Source of the DNA: Gammaproteobacteria bacterium
Lineage (GTDB): Bacteria > Pseudomonadota > Gammaproteobacteria > Pseudomonadales > Azotimanducaceae
Length of the DNA stretch: 64,000 nt
Assembly: GCA_002684495.1 (NCBI GenBank)
Contig: NYVG01000017.1
Location: 1-64,000 of the forward strand
Direction of reading: 5' to 3'
The translations under genes were made by a program, and so were the position numbers. Below, piece by piece: positions 45,205 to 54,092 of this stretch. The notes beneath the pieces were generated by a model, which was not told the origin of the DNA, searched no databases, and was given only the letters and a program-made list of their open reading frames with translations. How positions within the stretch are numbered: position 1 is the stretch's first letter; each line of letters opens with the position of its first letter.

Positions 45205-45336
45205 ACTGCTTTGCAAGGTTAGTTCATAGCAATTGGCAGAAAATCGTCGCCACGGATTTGCTTGAAGCAGACTGCTTTGCAAGGTTAGTTCATAGCAATT
45301 GGCAGAAAATCGTCGCCACGGATTTGCTTGAAGCAG
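45205..45336. repeat. perfect 66-bp tandem duplication upstream of aroK
   Basis: Two adjacent identical copies, 45205-45270 and 45271-45336, each beginning ACTGCTTTGCAAGG and ending GCTTGAAGCAG. They fill most of the 178-base space between pilQ and aroK. Complete identity points to a recent event, or an assembly artefact. The duplicated part includes the aroK leader and possibly an internal promoter. Confidence 0.95.
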
Positions 45337-45367
45337 TTGCGAGCTTCTGGCTTGGTGTCCTTGCGAC

Positions 45368-46687
45368 TTATTGCTCAACCCCGCGGTTAAATAAGGCACC
45401 GGCCGCTGGGTTCACAGTCGGCAGTGTTGCTGCAGGGGTCTGCACTATTACTGGAGTAACAAATACCAACAATTCTTGCTGGTCGTCTCGCACAATGCGA
45501 TGCCGAAACAATCGCCCTACGAACGGCAATGAACTCACAAACGGTGTGCGCGTCGTACTCTGATTATAATCCGTTTGTAAAATGCCACCGAGCACCAGCG
45601 TCTGACCATCGGCAACGGTAATGCGTGTTTCCATTCGGTTGGTATTTATTGAAGGCACACCGTTGAGCACTTGGCCGACGGTATCTTGTTTTATCTGCAG
45701 CCCCATAATTACTTGATCGTCTGGGGTAATCTGCGGCACCACCGCTAAACTTAGAGTCGCTTCTTTAAATGAGGTGGACGTGGAGCCACTGGTGCTGACT
45801 TCCTGATAGGCAATTTCTACACCTGACTGTATAAGCGCGGTGGCGTTGTCCAATGTCATAATTCCTGGCCGTGCCAGCACCCTAGCCTGACCCTTTGCGA
45901 CGAGCGCCGACAACTGAGCATCTAACCAAGCACTGCCGTTAGCACGCTTGAGTTCAAGCGTTGTTAACCCCACACCCTGTGCCAATGCGCCCGCCCCAAG
46001 CTTTACCTCGGTTTGGACCGTAGCCGCATCAACCTTTGATCCTTGCATACGCCAACGCACTCCAAACTGCTCTGATAAGCCGCTGTTAACGATGGCAATA
46101 CGCGCTTCAATCTGTACCTGACGCAACGGCACATCAATTTGCTCAAGGGTTTTTCGAACCCACGCCAAGCGCTCAGAGACATCCGTGACCACAAGGGTAT
46201 TTGTCCTCTCATCTACGCTGACCCCACCGCGCTTGGTCAACAAACGATTACCCTTCCCAGCGATCAGTTTGGCCAGCGCATTTGCTTGCGCATAACGTAC
46301 CTGCAGTAACGCAGTACTCAGGGGTTCCACTTGCTGTAGATCCTTTAGATGCTGGAGTTCCGCCTGTTTCGATGCGGCAATGTCTGCAGTTGGTGCGATT
46401 AAAAGAACCTCACCAATGCGCTGCTCTCCGAGATTATGCGCGCGCAAAACCAGATCCATGGCTTGCCGCCAACTGACGCCCTGCAAATTCACAGACAATC
46501 GGCCCGAAACTGCATCGCTGATCACAATGTTCTGGTCGGTTTTTGTGGCCAAAATCTGTAACGCGCGGCGCACGTCTATGTCTTGAAATTGCAGTGACAA
46601 CGACTGCGAAAAAACGTCCTGTACCGACATCACGGCAATGAAAATCAACAGCCAGCCGCTAGGCTTAAGTCTCACCCTATTAACCAT
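45368..46687 (-). CDS. pilQ: type IV pilus secretin PilQ, short form
   Basis: 439 residues. Signal peptide (SGWLLIFIAVMSVQDVFSQ), STN domain (FQDIDVRRALQILATKTDQNIVIS), secretin N1-like domain (QVRYAQANALAKLIAG, DERTNTLVVTD), then the secretin pore domain (GQARVLARPGIMTLDNATALIQSG, VADGQTLVLGGIL, PFVGRLFRHR). Outer-membrane channel for pili. Much shorter than usual PilQ (about 700): the N-terminal AMIN peptidoglycan-binding domains are missing. ATG 46687 overlaps the end of the pilO/P gene. Confidence 0.93.
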   Translation of the reverse strand: MVNRVRLKPSGWLLIFIAVMSVQDVFSQSLSLQFQDIDVRRALQILATKTDQNIVISDAVSGRLSVNLQGVSWRQAMDLVLRAHNLGEQRIGEVLLIAPTADIAASKQAELQHLKDLQQVEPLSTALLQVRYAQANALAKLIAGKGNRLLTKRGGVSVDERTNTLVVTDVSERLAWVRKTLEQIDVPLRQVQIEARIAIVNSGLSEQFGVRWRMQGSKVDAATVQTEVKLGAGALAQGVGLTTLELKRANGSAWLDAQLSALVAKGQARVLARPGIMTLDNATALIQSGVEIAYQEVSTSGSTSTSFKEATLSLAVVPQITPDDQVIMGLQIKQDTVGQVLNGVPSINTNRMETRITVADGQTLVLGGILQTDYNQSTTRTPFVSSLPFVGRLFRHRIVRDDQQELLVFVTPVIVQTPAATLPTVNPAAGALFNRGVEQ

Positions 46688-47429
46688 CACCCCAGCCCGG
46701 CAAATGTTCGACAGTTACCTTCTCAACACCAAAGCGATTGCCTGAGGGTACCAGCACTACATCATCGTGCTGCATCTGCACCAGTTCGTAGTTATCTGCC
46801 ATTAGCGCTAAATGCCCAACCCAAAACATTTGCTGAACAGATACGTTTTTTAAAACATGCCCGACCGCTACCGGCTTTAACTGCTTCGTGGTACCAAATC
46901 CGTCATTGAAGGGGCGTATGTCTTGCACGATGGGTGGCCGTTCTTTACAGCGCTTTAAACAAACTAACGGCACCAAGGTCAGTTGTAAGGATACCCGCAA
47001 GTCCTCTGTCTTTACGGCTGCCGGTGCGATTAGCAACGGTGACTGCACCATTAGATTGGTGCCATGCAGTACACGCTCAATAAAGGCAGCGGCCTTGGGG
47101 AAAACCCCGTGGAGGTCGAGGAGCAAAACTTCCTGCTCTGGGGTTTGTGTTATTGCCGCAACGCGCACGCCAGCAAGGCCCGCATTCTCCATTAACCAAG
47201 GAATCGCATCCGACAGCATATCGAAGATATAAATTTCCTCTGCTTCAGATGATTGCGGCGACTCGCTTGTGGCCGCGTCAATTTTCACTTGCTCTGTTAA
47301 AAGCCGATGCTCACTCACTAATGGCTTCACCAACCACGTGTACAGCGCGCCTAAAATCAGGGGGCAAACGAACAACGGCGCCAGCGGGTGGGTAACTAAA
47401 CCCTGAACAAATGCTTTATTGACGTTCAC
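46680..47429 (-). CDS. PilO-PilP fusion protein of the type IV pilus alignment complex
   Basis: 249 residues standing where pilO and pilP normally are. N-terminal membrane helix (PLAPLFVCPLILGALYTWLVKP, 17-38) then a PilO-like ferredoxin-fold region ending in LRVSLQLTLVPL (about 155). From about 165 a PilP-like segment follows: RPPIVQDIRPFN, a gap, then VGHLALMADNYELVQMQ-HDDVVLVPSGNRFGVEKVTVEHLPGWGD, which fits the PilP beta-sandwich with its final G-x-W. PilP is normally a separate lipoprotein; here no lipobox exists and the domain would be tethered through the PilO helix. The assignment of both halves is by pattern and position. Confidence 0.7.
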   Translation of the reverse strand: MNVNKAFVQGLVTHPLAPLFVCPLILGALYTWLVKPLVSEHRLLTEQVKIDAATSESPQSSEAEEIYIFDMLSDAIPWLMENAGLAGVRVAAITQTPEQEVLLLDLHGVFPKAAAFIERVLHGTNLMVQSPLLIAPAAVKTEDLRVSLQLTLVPLVCLKRCKERPPIVQDIRPFNDGFGTTKQLKPVAVGHVLKNVSVQQMFWVGHLALMADNYELVQMQHDDVVLVPSGNRFGVEKVTVEHLPGWGDG

Positions 47430-47435
47430 TTGGGC

Positions 47436-47954
47436 TCAACCGGTTGCCTGCCGGGCAAAAATTTCGAAACTGACTGCAGCCGAACCTGAGGCTTCTGTAG
47501 CGCTGCCGGAAATGTGCTGAAGCGTCAAAACACTATCCGGTAATAGCCGACGCAACTGTGACATCAGCAAAATAACATCACTCTGTTCACGAGCGCTGCC
47601 ATAAAGTCGCCAATTATCGCCGTCTGTTCTCGCTTCCGTGTAGTAGGTTGTTGGCGTTCGCGAAAGGCCAATAGCACGCAGAGACTGGATCAGCTGCTGC
47701 TGTCGCCTGTGCAGTATCGCTTGTTGCCGCAAAACTCGATGCGCCTCTTCAATATGCTGTCCACGCAGCCTCTGCTCGCTTCCAGCAAGCGCATGCTGCT
47801 GTTTGAGCTCAATGATTAAATTACGATATGCGCTGGATCTTTCAACAACAAAGTAACTTCCGAGACAGGTAACAACCACGAAGCATATGTTGACTATTAT
47901 TCTTAGGCGTTGGAGCTTTGCCAGCGGGGTATGCAGAAGATCTAAATCAGTCAT
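47436..47954 (-). CDS. pilN: type IV pilus assembly protein PilN
   Basis: 172 residues from ATG 47954. Short cytoplasmic N terminus (MTDLDLLHTPLAK, weak match to the PilM-binding INLLP peptide), one membrane helix (IIVNICFVVVTCLGSYFVV), coiled-coil region (LRGQHIEEAHRVLRQQAILHRRQQQL), and a periplasmic ferredoxin-like domain. Forms the inner-membrane alignment complex with PilM and PilO. Start overlaps the pilM stop by eight bases. The INLLP motif is more diverged than usual. Confidence 0.82.
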   Translation of the reverse strand: MTDLDLLHTPLAKLQRLRIIVNICFVVVTCLGSYFVVERSSAYRNLIIELKQQHALAGSEQRLRGQHIEEAHRVLRQQAILHRRQQQLIQSLRAIGLSRTPTTYYTEARTDGDNWRLYGSAREQSDVILLMSQLRRLLPDSVLTLQHISGSATEASGSAAVSFEIFARQATG

Positions 47955-48870
47955 TGAGCCCCCACAACCCGCAACCCAAGGCAACGCCAAGACACGACTC
48001 TATATCCGTCCCGTCCAGCCTAGATTCCTTGGTGATCCCGAGCATACTGATGAGGGGGGACAGCAATAAGGCCGTAACCGCAAGAGCGCTGCGTAAAGCG
48101 TCGCAGAGCGGCTGGTCCGCGGACTCACCCGTAACAGCGATAAGGCCTCCCGAGGCCGCATCAAACTCTGTCTGCTGTAACGCCTTTTGTACTTCTTGGA
48201 GCACGAAAAGTTGGCGTGATAGACCAAGGTGCTGCAGGTCATAGCTAACGCTGTGGCTGAAATGCAAGACTCCAGCACAAAAAATACTCATACTCAGAAG
48301 ATCTGTTTGCACGATGACCAGCATCGCCACCGACTGATCTAGCATTTGCTTACGCTGAAGCCTTTTCAATAGACGCCAGTGACTTTGACACTCCGGCTCA
48401 GCGTGTCGCAGTTGCACACCCATATCGAGCAAACACCGACGCGCCGTATCAATAACTTCGGCACGACACATGGCGAGCAACACTCGCTCGCTGTCGTAAC
48501 GCCGCCAGTCTGCAACAGTATCCGCTAGTGGCCATGGCGATAGCCGCTTTACCGCTGCGCGAACTTCCGCACACTGCTGATGCACAAATACCGACCGCGG
48601 GAGCATAAGCTCACTGGTGATGACTGCATCAGTCGCTATGCTCAGCACTACCTTTTTCACCGGAGTACCTAACGCCACACAACCTTGCTGCAACACCTCA
48701 CACATACGCGCGGGATTGCACCAATTACCGCTCTCAATCACACCTGCCGGCAACAGCTGGCAGGCGGCGCCACTTAGATGCAACGATCGGCCCTGCAAGA
48801 CTAATGAAACAAGGCTTAACGAATTCGGCTGTACATCTAAAGCCGTTATTGCATTGTCAGTTTTGCGCAT
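47947..48870 (-). CDS. pilM: type IV pilus assembly protein PilM, divergent
   Basis: 307 residues, actin-like ATPase-fold protein expected at this position. LDVQPNSLSLVSLVLQG matches the first phosphate-binding strand region, and LGVALGCGL matches the C-terminal segment PilM proteins end with. Cytoplasmic; binds the N-terminus of PilN. It is shorter than Pseudomonas PilM (about 354) and diverged, without the classical DxG motif being obvious, so nucleotide binding is doubtful. The whole operon is pilM-pilN-pilO/P-pilQ-aroK-aroB-SPOR. Confidence 0.8.
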   Translation of the reverse strand: MRKTDNAITALDVQPNSLSLVSLVLQGRSLHLSGAACQLLPAGVIESGNWCNPARMCEVLQQGCVALGTPVKKVVLSIATDAVITSELMLPRSVFVHQQCAEVRAAVKRLSPWPLADTVADWRRYDSERVLLAMCRAEVIDTARRCLLDMGVQLRHAEPECQSHWRLLKRLQRKQMLDQSVAMLVIVQTDLLSMSIFCAGVLHFSHSVSYDLQHLGLSRQLFVLQEVQKALQQTEFDAASGGLIAVTGESADQPLCDALRSALAVTALLLSPLISMLGITKESRLDGTDIESCLGVALGCGLWGLND

Positions 48871-48989
48871 TAACCTAGCCTCTTTGCACCGATCTGTCCG
48901 ATAGTGCCAAGCTGATATATAACAACCATGGGCAAAAATCCGTTTTTGCGGTCAGCCATTACCGCAATCCTGCTTGCGGGCGCAGTTCG
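48871..48989. promoter_or_regulatory. divergent pilM/ponA promoter region with two hairpins
   Basis: 119 bases. Two short perfect inverted repeats: GCAAAAA-tccg-TTTTTGC at 48932-48949, and CCGCAA-tcctgc-TTGCGG at 48962-48979. Both precede ponA. No clear -35/-10 pair could be chosen. Confidence 0.45.
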
Positions 48990-51587
48990 GTGGGATATGA
49001 TGCGCAAATTGTTGTTTTGGACAGAAGGGTGATCAAACGCCGCCGCAGGCCTTTTCTTGCTATTACAAGCTTTTTAGTAGCATCGCTGTGCGCGATCACT
49101 ATTGGCTTAGCAGGCATCTATCTTTATCTGGATCCGCAAATTCCGGCTGCTGCGACGTACCGCAATGTCAAGTTGCAACAACCACTCAGGATTTATTCAG
49201 CAGATGGCGCGCTAATCGCTGAATTCGGCGAACGTCGGCTGATACCCATAAAACTTGCCCAAGTGCCGGACCATTTCATAAATGCGTTACTCGATACCGA
49301 GGATAAGCGCTTTTACGAACACCAAGGCATCGATTTCATATCATTGAGTAACGACATCCTGCAACTGCTTGGCAGCCTCATGGGCCAAGACAATTCGGTC
49401 GGCGGCGCCAGCACCATCACAATGCAACTAGCGCGCAACGTATCTTTTACGCTAGAGCGGCGTTTTCTAAGAAAATTTAAAGAGATGCTGTTAGCGCTCA
49501 AAATTGAACGCGAGCTAAGTAAAGACGACATCCTCGAGCTATATATTAATCTGGTGCCATTTGGCAAAAGAGCCTATGGAGCCGAAGCTGCCGCCCTAAC
49601 TTACTATGGGAAATCGTTAGATCAGTTAAATCTGGCGCAGCTCGCCATGCTTGCCGGTATCCCTCAGAGACCCGAGGCTGGTAACCCGATTAACGGGCCA
49701 GAGTGGGCGCTGCGCCGGCGTAATGTCGTGCTTGCACGAATGCGTGACCAGGGTTCAATTACGCAAAGCCAATACCAAGAGGCGAGGCAACAACCGATCA
49801 CCGCACAGGTATTCGCGCGCAGCGTCGACGTACCCAGTCCCTATGTGGGTGAGTGGATACGTCAACAGGCGGTTACTCTGGTCGATGATCTGTATACAGG
49901 CGGCTATGAAGTACACACCACCATCGACAGTACCTTGCAGCGGGCAGCGATCGCAGCGCTGCAACGCGGGCTCAAGAACTATGATCGAAGCCACGGTTAT
50001 CGGGGTGTTGAAGGCCGCATTGACGCGCAATTACTGAATCAAATCACTCTGAGCGAAGACTTAGACCCAGACAGCGGCGAAACTGTGGTGGAGATTACGG
50101 TACCCGAAGATGTTGCCAAAACGGCCTTGAACGGCACCCGCTCTTACGGACAACTACTGCCGGCCTTTGTTATTGCTGTTGACACAGAAACCGCAACAGT
50201 CGTCACCGCAGATGCGCAACAGCATACTCTGACCCGCAAAGATGCCCGCTGGGCCAGGGCCTATATCGATGTAGATACCCGCGGCCCAGCTATCAGTGAC
50301 TTTTCTAGCTTGCTGACTGTTGGCGATGTAGTACGCATCGAGTCCATAAGTGAAAATGACGAGCCCATGTGGCGGTTGGCACAGTTGCCTGCCATTCAGG
50401 GAGCTTTAGTGGCCATGCAGCCACAGACTGGCAGTATCAAAGCCCTTGTCGGAGGCTTTGACTTCTATCGCAATCAGTACAATCACGCCCTCCAATCCGC
50501 TAGGCAACCAGGCTCCGGATTCAAACCTTTCATTTATTCTGCAGCCCTCGCTAACGGCGTAAATGCTGCCGACGTTTTCCTCGACGCGCCTTTGGTCTTT
50601 GATGACGTCAACCTAGAATCCCAATATCGCCCGGAGAACGATAACAATCGCTACAACGGCCCAACCCGGTTGCGCGAGGCTTTGTATCGCTCTATTAATC
50701 TGGTCTCCATGCGGGTGCTGCTAAAAGTCGGCGCCGGCAAAATGCTCGATCATGTGGGGAATTTCGGCTTCGATACCCGCAGTTTTCCACGCAATACCCA
50801 ATTAGCAATTGGCGGCGGCACAATGACGGTAGCGCCACTGGATATGGCTCGAGCCTATGCTGTACTGGCAAATGGTGGCCACCTGATCGAGACAAATGTC
50901 ATCGATCGCATTGTCGATCAACAAGGCAACACAATCTATCAGCCAGCGCTGGTTGAAGTATGCCGAGACTGTTCAGCACAACCGCAACCGGTGGCGGCGT
51001 CTGAGACCGCTGTAAACCCAGTAGATACCTTCGCTGCCGACTTGGGTGAATTCGCTGGGCCTCAAGTAGCCGAGGAAGAGCTGAGGGAAATCATCCCCGC
51101 GCCTCAGGTTATCGATGAGCGCAATGCGTTCATAATGGATTCCATGCTTCGAGACGTGATTAAGCGCGGCACGGGGCGGCGCGCCAGAAGTCTAGGACGC
51201 GACGACCTAGCCGGTAAGACTGGCACAACGAATGACGCGGAGGACACCTGGTTTAACGGCTACAACCAAGACCTGGTGGCAAGCGTATGGGTCGGCTTCA
51301 GTAACCAGGCACCTCTCGGTGCCAATGCCTATGGATCCAACACCCCGCTGCCGATCTGGATCGACTTCATGCGCGCAGCCTTGGCTGGAAAAGAACCCGC
51401 TAATGTTTATCAACCGCCGGGTATCACAACCATGAAGATTGATCCGCAAACAGGACTAGCAGCCCCCCCAGATGACCGAAATGCCGTCTTCGAGTTCTTT
51501 TTTGCTGAGCAGGCGCCTAAACTACCGAGCAATGCCGATGGCAGCAGTCCCAGCGACGAGACAATCAAGGCGGTAGATTTGTTTTAG
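48990..51587 (+). CDS. ponA: penicillin-binding protein 1A
   Basis: 865-residue class A PBP, bifunctional peptidoglycan glycosyltransferase/transpeptidase. One membrane anchor (SFLVASLCAITIGLAGIYLYL). GT51 motifs EDKRFYEHQGID, GGASTITMQLARN and RELSKDDILELYIN. Transpeptidase motifs SGFKPF (SxxK), SIN (SxN, in YRSINLVS) and KTGTT. The OB-like insert lies between. The GTG at 48990 is the ORF start with a weak Shine-Dalgarno; the true start may be a few codons later. Divergent from pilM, as in Pseudomonas. Ends tail to tail with the M48 gene. Confidence 0.95.
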   Translation: MGYDAQIVVLDRRVIKRRRRPFLAITSFLVASLCAITIGLAGIYLYLDPQIPAAATYRNVKLQQPLRIYSADGALIAEFGERRLIPIKLAQVPDHFINALLDTEDKRFYEHQGIDFISLSNDILQLLGSLMGQDNSVGGASTITMQLARNVSFTLERRFLRKFKEMLLALKIERELSKDDILELYINLVPFGKRAYGAEAAALTYYGKSLDQLNLAQLAMLAGIPQRPEAGNPINGPEWALRRRNVVLARMRDQGSITQSQYQEARQQPITAQVFARSVDVPSPYVGEWIRQQAVTLVDDLYTGGYEVHTTIDSTLQRAAIAALQRGLKNYDRSHGYRGVEGRIDAQLLNQITLSEDLDPDSGETVVEITVPEDVAKTALNGTRSYGQLLPAFVIAVDTETATVVTADAQQHTLTRKDARWARAYIDVDTRGPAISDFSSLLTVGDVVRIESISENDEPMWRLAQLPAIQGALVAMQPQTGSIKALVGGFDFYRNQYNHALQSARQPGSGFKPFIYSAALANGVNAADVFLDAPLVFDDVNLESQYRPENDNNRYNGPTRLREALYRSINLVSMRVLLKVGAGKMLDHVGNFGFDTRSFPRNTQLAIGGGTMTVAPLDMARAYAVLANGGHLIETNVIDRIVDQQGNTIYQPALVEVCRDCSAQPQPVAASETAVNPVDTFAADLGEFAGPQVAEEELREIIPAPQVIDERNAFIMDSMLRDVIKRGTGRRARSLGRDDLAGKTGTTNDAEDTWFNGYNQDLVASVWVGFSNQAPLGANAYGSNTPLPIWIDFMRAALAGKEPANVYQPPGITTMKIDPQTGLAAPPDDRNAVFEFFFAEQAPKLPSNADGSSPSDETIKAVDLF

Positions 51588-51596
51588 ATGGCGAAC

Positions 51597-53039
51597 CTAG
51601 CGTACTAGTTTAATCAAATCACCGGCTCTGGGCTCACCATTGGGATAATGTCCATTCATTACCCGCAACAGTTGCTCGGCGTTCTGCCGAATCGGCACAG
51701 AGCGCGATAATTTAGCGTAGGTATCGCCGGGGTTTGCCATAACTAAGTGCAGTTGCTGTTTGTTTATAAGCCTTAAATCATCTGCCGTCATGGCACGAGT
51801 GGACCTCACCATGGCCTCGAATTCCTTAGCAAACTGATCTGGCGACCCAGGCTTGTCGATTTCTCCGTTGAATACGTAGACCCCACCATCTTTGTACAGC
51901 ACGGCAATCTTGCGCAATGCTTTCTTCTCATCCGTCACCTTAATCGACGCGATGTAGCCGGAATAAGCCCCAACCTGTATCGCCTCACCATCATCAAGGT
52001 CGTCGCGCTTCAGCGTCTCTGTTAGATACTCTTGCGGCGTTTGTTCTTCGGTAGGCAGCGCGGTTCTGCGGGCACTCATACGCGCAGCATCTTTATCGCT
52101 GCGGGCAAAAACCTCTGTTGGGGTAGCACGAATATCCCAGTCTTTAGGAAACGCGATACTCAAGCGCAGTGCGCCATGGTAATAAACGCCGTCTTTAACG
52201 ACGCCTGTCGCACTGTCATCACCGAAGCGCAGGCCATTCAGCATCTGATGAAAATCGCGCAGCGGTTCATTGAGTTGCTTGGGTGCCAAGTGCTGAGATT
52301 GCCGAACCAGTTCATGTAATCGCTTCTGGTGCGCCGGGTGGCTGCCAAGCATACCGTGGTAGACCGTTGGGCTGTTGTTGACCGCTTTCTGATAATTGTC
52401 GTGGTCGCGCAACATCTGAATGCTGTCCAGCAACGCTGTCGGGTTATAACCGGTTTTAAGTACAACCTCGGCACCGAATCTGTCTGCCTCAAGTTCTTGC
52501 TTGCGCCCGTAACCCGCAATGGCTGTTTGCGTTACAGCATTCGCCAAGCCTATGGTTGAAGAAGAACCCGTTGCCAAAGCACCGACAATACCAAGCGCCT
52601 TACCCAAACGTTGTTTGCTGACAGCATTGCGCGAGTGCGCCCCGACTACATGCCCGATCTCATGCCCGAGCACCGCTGCAAGCTCGTCTTCGCTGTTAAA
52701 GAATGCAAGTATGCCCCGGGTTACGAAGATGTAAGCGTCTGGCGTCGCCCAGGCATTAACAACGGGCTGATCAACGACAACAAAGGTATAAGTTCGTCCA
52801 GCGTGAGGCGACTGCGCCAACAGCCGTTCGCCGACTTCAGTAACGTAGTCTTGCCAGGCTTGGTCAGGATAAATAATGCCCTTTTCAAGGAATTCGTTGT
52901 ACATCTCTGCACCAGGCCCTGCATAGGCGGATGGGGACAACAAGGTGCACAATGCCACACCACATCCTCTGCAAAGCAGACCAAGGCGCACTTTTAAGAT
53001 CAGGGCGAATTGCTTTGCGACTGTAAAGAAGGTTGGCAT
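51597..53039 (-). CDS. exported M48 family zinc metalloprotease
   Basis: 480 residues from ATG 53039. Signal peptide through LLSPSAYAG. Zinc motif LGHEIGHVVGAH (HExxH) with the third ligand in ELEADRFGAEV. After the protease domain, a second domain (about 280-410) and a C-terminal region IKLVR with ASYAKLSRSVPIRQN-type LysM-like features (NPGDTYAKLSRS...NAEQLLRVMNG). Probably processes or degrades outer-membrane proteins in the BepA/LoiP manner. GAGG lies nine bases before the ATG. Confidence 0.9.
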   Translation of the reverse strand: MPTFFTVAKQFALILKVRLGLLCRGCGVALCTLLSPSAYAGPGAEMYNEFLEKGIIYPDQAWQDYVTEVGERLLAQSPHAGRTYTFVVVDQPVVNAWATPDAYIFVTRGILAFFNSEDELAAVLGHEIGHVVGAHSRNAVSKQRLGKALGIVGALATGSSSTIGLANAVTQTAIAGYGRKQELEADRFGAEVVLKTGYNPTALLDSIQMLRDHDNYQKAVNNSPTVYHGMLGSHPAHQKRLHELVRQSQHLAPKQLNEPLRDFHQMLNGLRFGDDSATGVVKDGVYYHGALRLSIAFPKDWDIRATPTEVFARSDKDAARMSARRTALPTEEQTPQEYLTETLKRDDLDDGEAIQVGAYSGYIASIKVTDEKKALRKIAVLYKDGGVYVFNGEIDKPGSPDQFAKEFEAMVRSTRAMTADDLRLINKQQLHLVMANPGDTYAKLSRSVPIRQNAEQLLRVMNGHYPNGEPRAGDLIKLVR

Positions 53040-53093
53040 CGAGACGGCCTCGCGTCTGAGAGACCTATAGAATAGACGCAATATCCGAATATG

Positions 53094-53129
53094 AAAAAGC
53101 GCAGATGTTAGACACAGCCCACACCTGCG
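53094..53129 (-). terminator. Rho-independent terminator of rpmE
   Basis: Stem CGCAGGTGT/ACATCTGCG (9 pairs with one G-U) and a 12-base loop, followed on the minus strand by CTTTTTC. It begins 9 bases after the rpmE stop and separates rpmE from the M48 gene. Confidence 0.8.
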
Positions 53130-53138
53130 GATTTATGC

Positions 53139-53357
53139 TTAGCTACCCGTACTGGTGCGGTTACCGAAGCGCTTGCGGAATCGTTCCACACGACCACCCG
53201 AGTCGATGGTCTTTTGCTTGCCCGTATAAAACGGGTGACAGCTTGAGCACACGTCTACGTGGATGTCTTCGGCAACTGTTGATGAAATTTCAAGCACGTT
53301 GCCACAACTGCACGTGGCTTTGATTGTGTAGTATTCCGGATGTATGTTTGCTTTCAT
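53139..53357 (-). CDS. rpmE: 50S ribosomal protein L31
   Basis: 72 residues, [23 protein letters not shown], typical L31. Zinc form (C+ paralogue) with cysteines at 16, 18, 37 and 40 (CSC, CSSC). Single-gene transcript closed by the hairpin at 53094-53129. Confidence 0.97.
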   Translation of the reverse strand: MKANIHPEYYTIKATCSCGNVLEISSTVAEDIHVDVCSSCHPFYTGKQKTIDSGGRVERFRKRFGNRTSTGS

Positions 53358-53626
53358 CGCGTACTATTCTGCTGTCTGAAAAATAGAGGGCGCGCAGTTT
53401 AACAGAAGGCTAAGCGATGACAACCCGAAGCCTTGGGCTTCGTGCGGAATTGATTCGGCATCAGATCAATCAAAGTTCGCTAACAAGTCGCCAAGCCCTT
53501 CCCAACTTATAGTGATAACGCCGAGATGAGCTTTAAAGCGATCTCTAGGCTAAAAACCTAATCGCATTCAGAAACAATATTTTGTTTAATTCGGCGAAGA
53601 TCCGCAGCGCTATACGAGGGGTGCAA
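53358..53626. other. rpmE-sugE divergent intergenic region
   Basis: 269 bases with the rpmE promoter and sugE leader. A 7-bp hairpin CGAAGCC-ttg-GGCTTCG lies at 53426-53442 without T-run. The sequence was compared by eye with the guanidine-I, II and III riboswitch patterns that often precede sugE; none matched. Confidence 0.5.
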
Positions 53627-53959
53627 ATGGCTTGGGCTATATTAATCGTCGCGGGGATTTTCGAGGTCATTTGGGCAATCGCGATGAAATACTCGGAAAG
53701 ATTCTCAAAATTGTGGCCTTCCGTGATTTTTATTATTGCGGCTTGGTTAAGTTTTGTATGTTTATCTTTGGCGTTAAAACACATTCCTATGGGCAGTGCC
53801 TACGCCGTTTGGACCGGCATCGGTGCCGTGGGCATCGCGATGATTGGTATGGTGTGGTTTAGCGAACCCGCAACGCTTTTTCGTATTGTTTGCATCGCGC
53901 TAATTGTCATCGGTATTGCGGGGCTTAAACTGTCCGGCTCTGGAGTAAATACAGCATAG
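53627..53959 (+). CDS. sugE: SMR family guanidinium exporter SugE/Gdx
   Basis: 110 residues, four transmembrane helices. Membrane-embedded glutamate in MAWAILIVAGIFEVIWAIAMKYS, plus GSAYAVWTGIGAVG and IGMVWFSEPATLFR, the SugE (Gdx) sequence rather than EmrE. Exchanges guanidinium for protons. The ATG at 53627 with GAGGGG seven bases upstream is preferred over the ORF start at 53582. Confidence 0.93.
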   Translation: MAWAILIVAGIFEVIWAIAMKYSERFSKLWPSVIFIIAAWLSFVCLSLALKHIPMGSAYAVWTGIGAVGIAMIGMVWFSEPATLFRIVCIALIVIGIAGLKLSGSGVNTA

Positions 53960-54092
53960 CCGGTGGCGCCAGAGCTCCGTAAATGCTTTGATTTGCTAAC
54001 AATAAACGTTCCGGAGCGGTAAGGTCGAACTGGCTTCGAGCCTGCCTTAAAAAGAGATTCCCAGTCACGATGAAAGCTTCTTAGAATGACCC

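Noticed and set aside
45190-45399. N-terminal extension of aroK with a repeated LLQANPWRRF peptide
   Set aside because: It comes from the 66-bp DNA duplication being a multiple of three; AroK proper starts at MSTQNIFLIG, and the extension overlaps pilQ.
48000-48278. ORF opposite or inside pilM and many similar track ORFs
   Set aside because: Shadow frames of real genes without domain or ribosome-site support.
53358-53626. Guanidine riboswitch upstream of sugE
   Set aside because: No match by eye to guanidine-I, II or III consensus elements; only one simple hairpin is present. An Infernal search would settle it.
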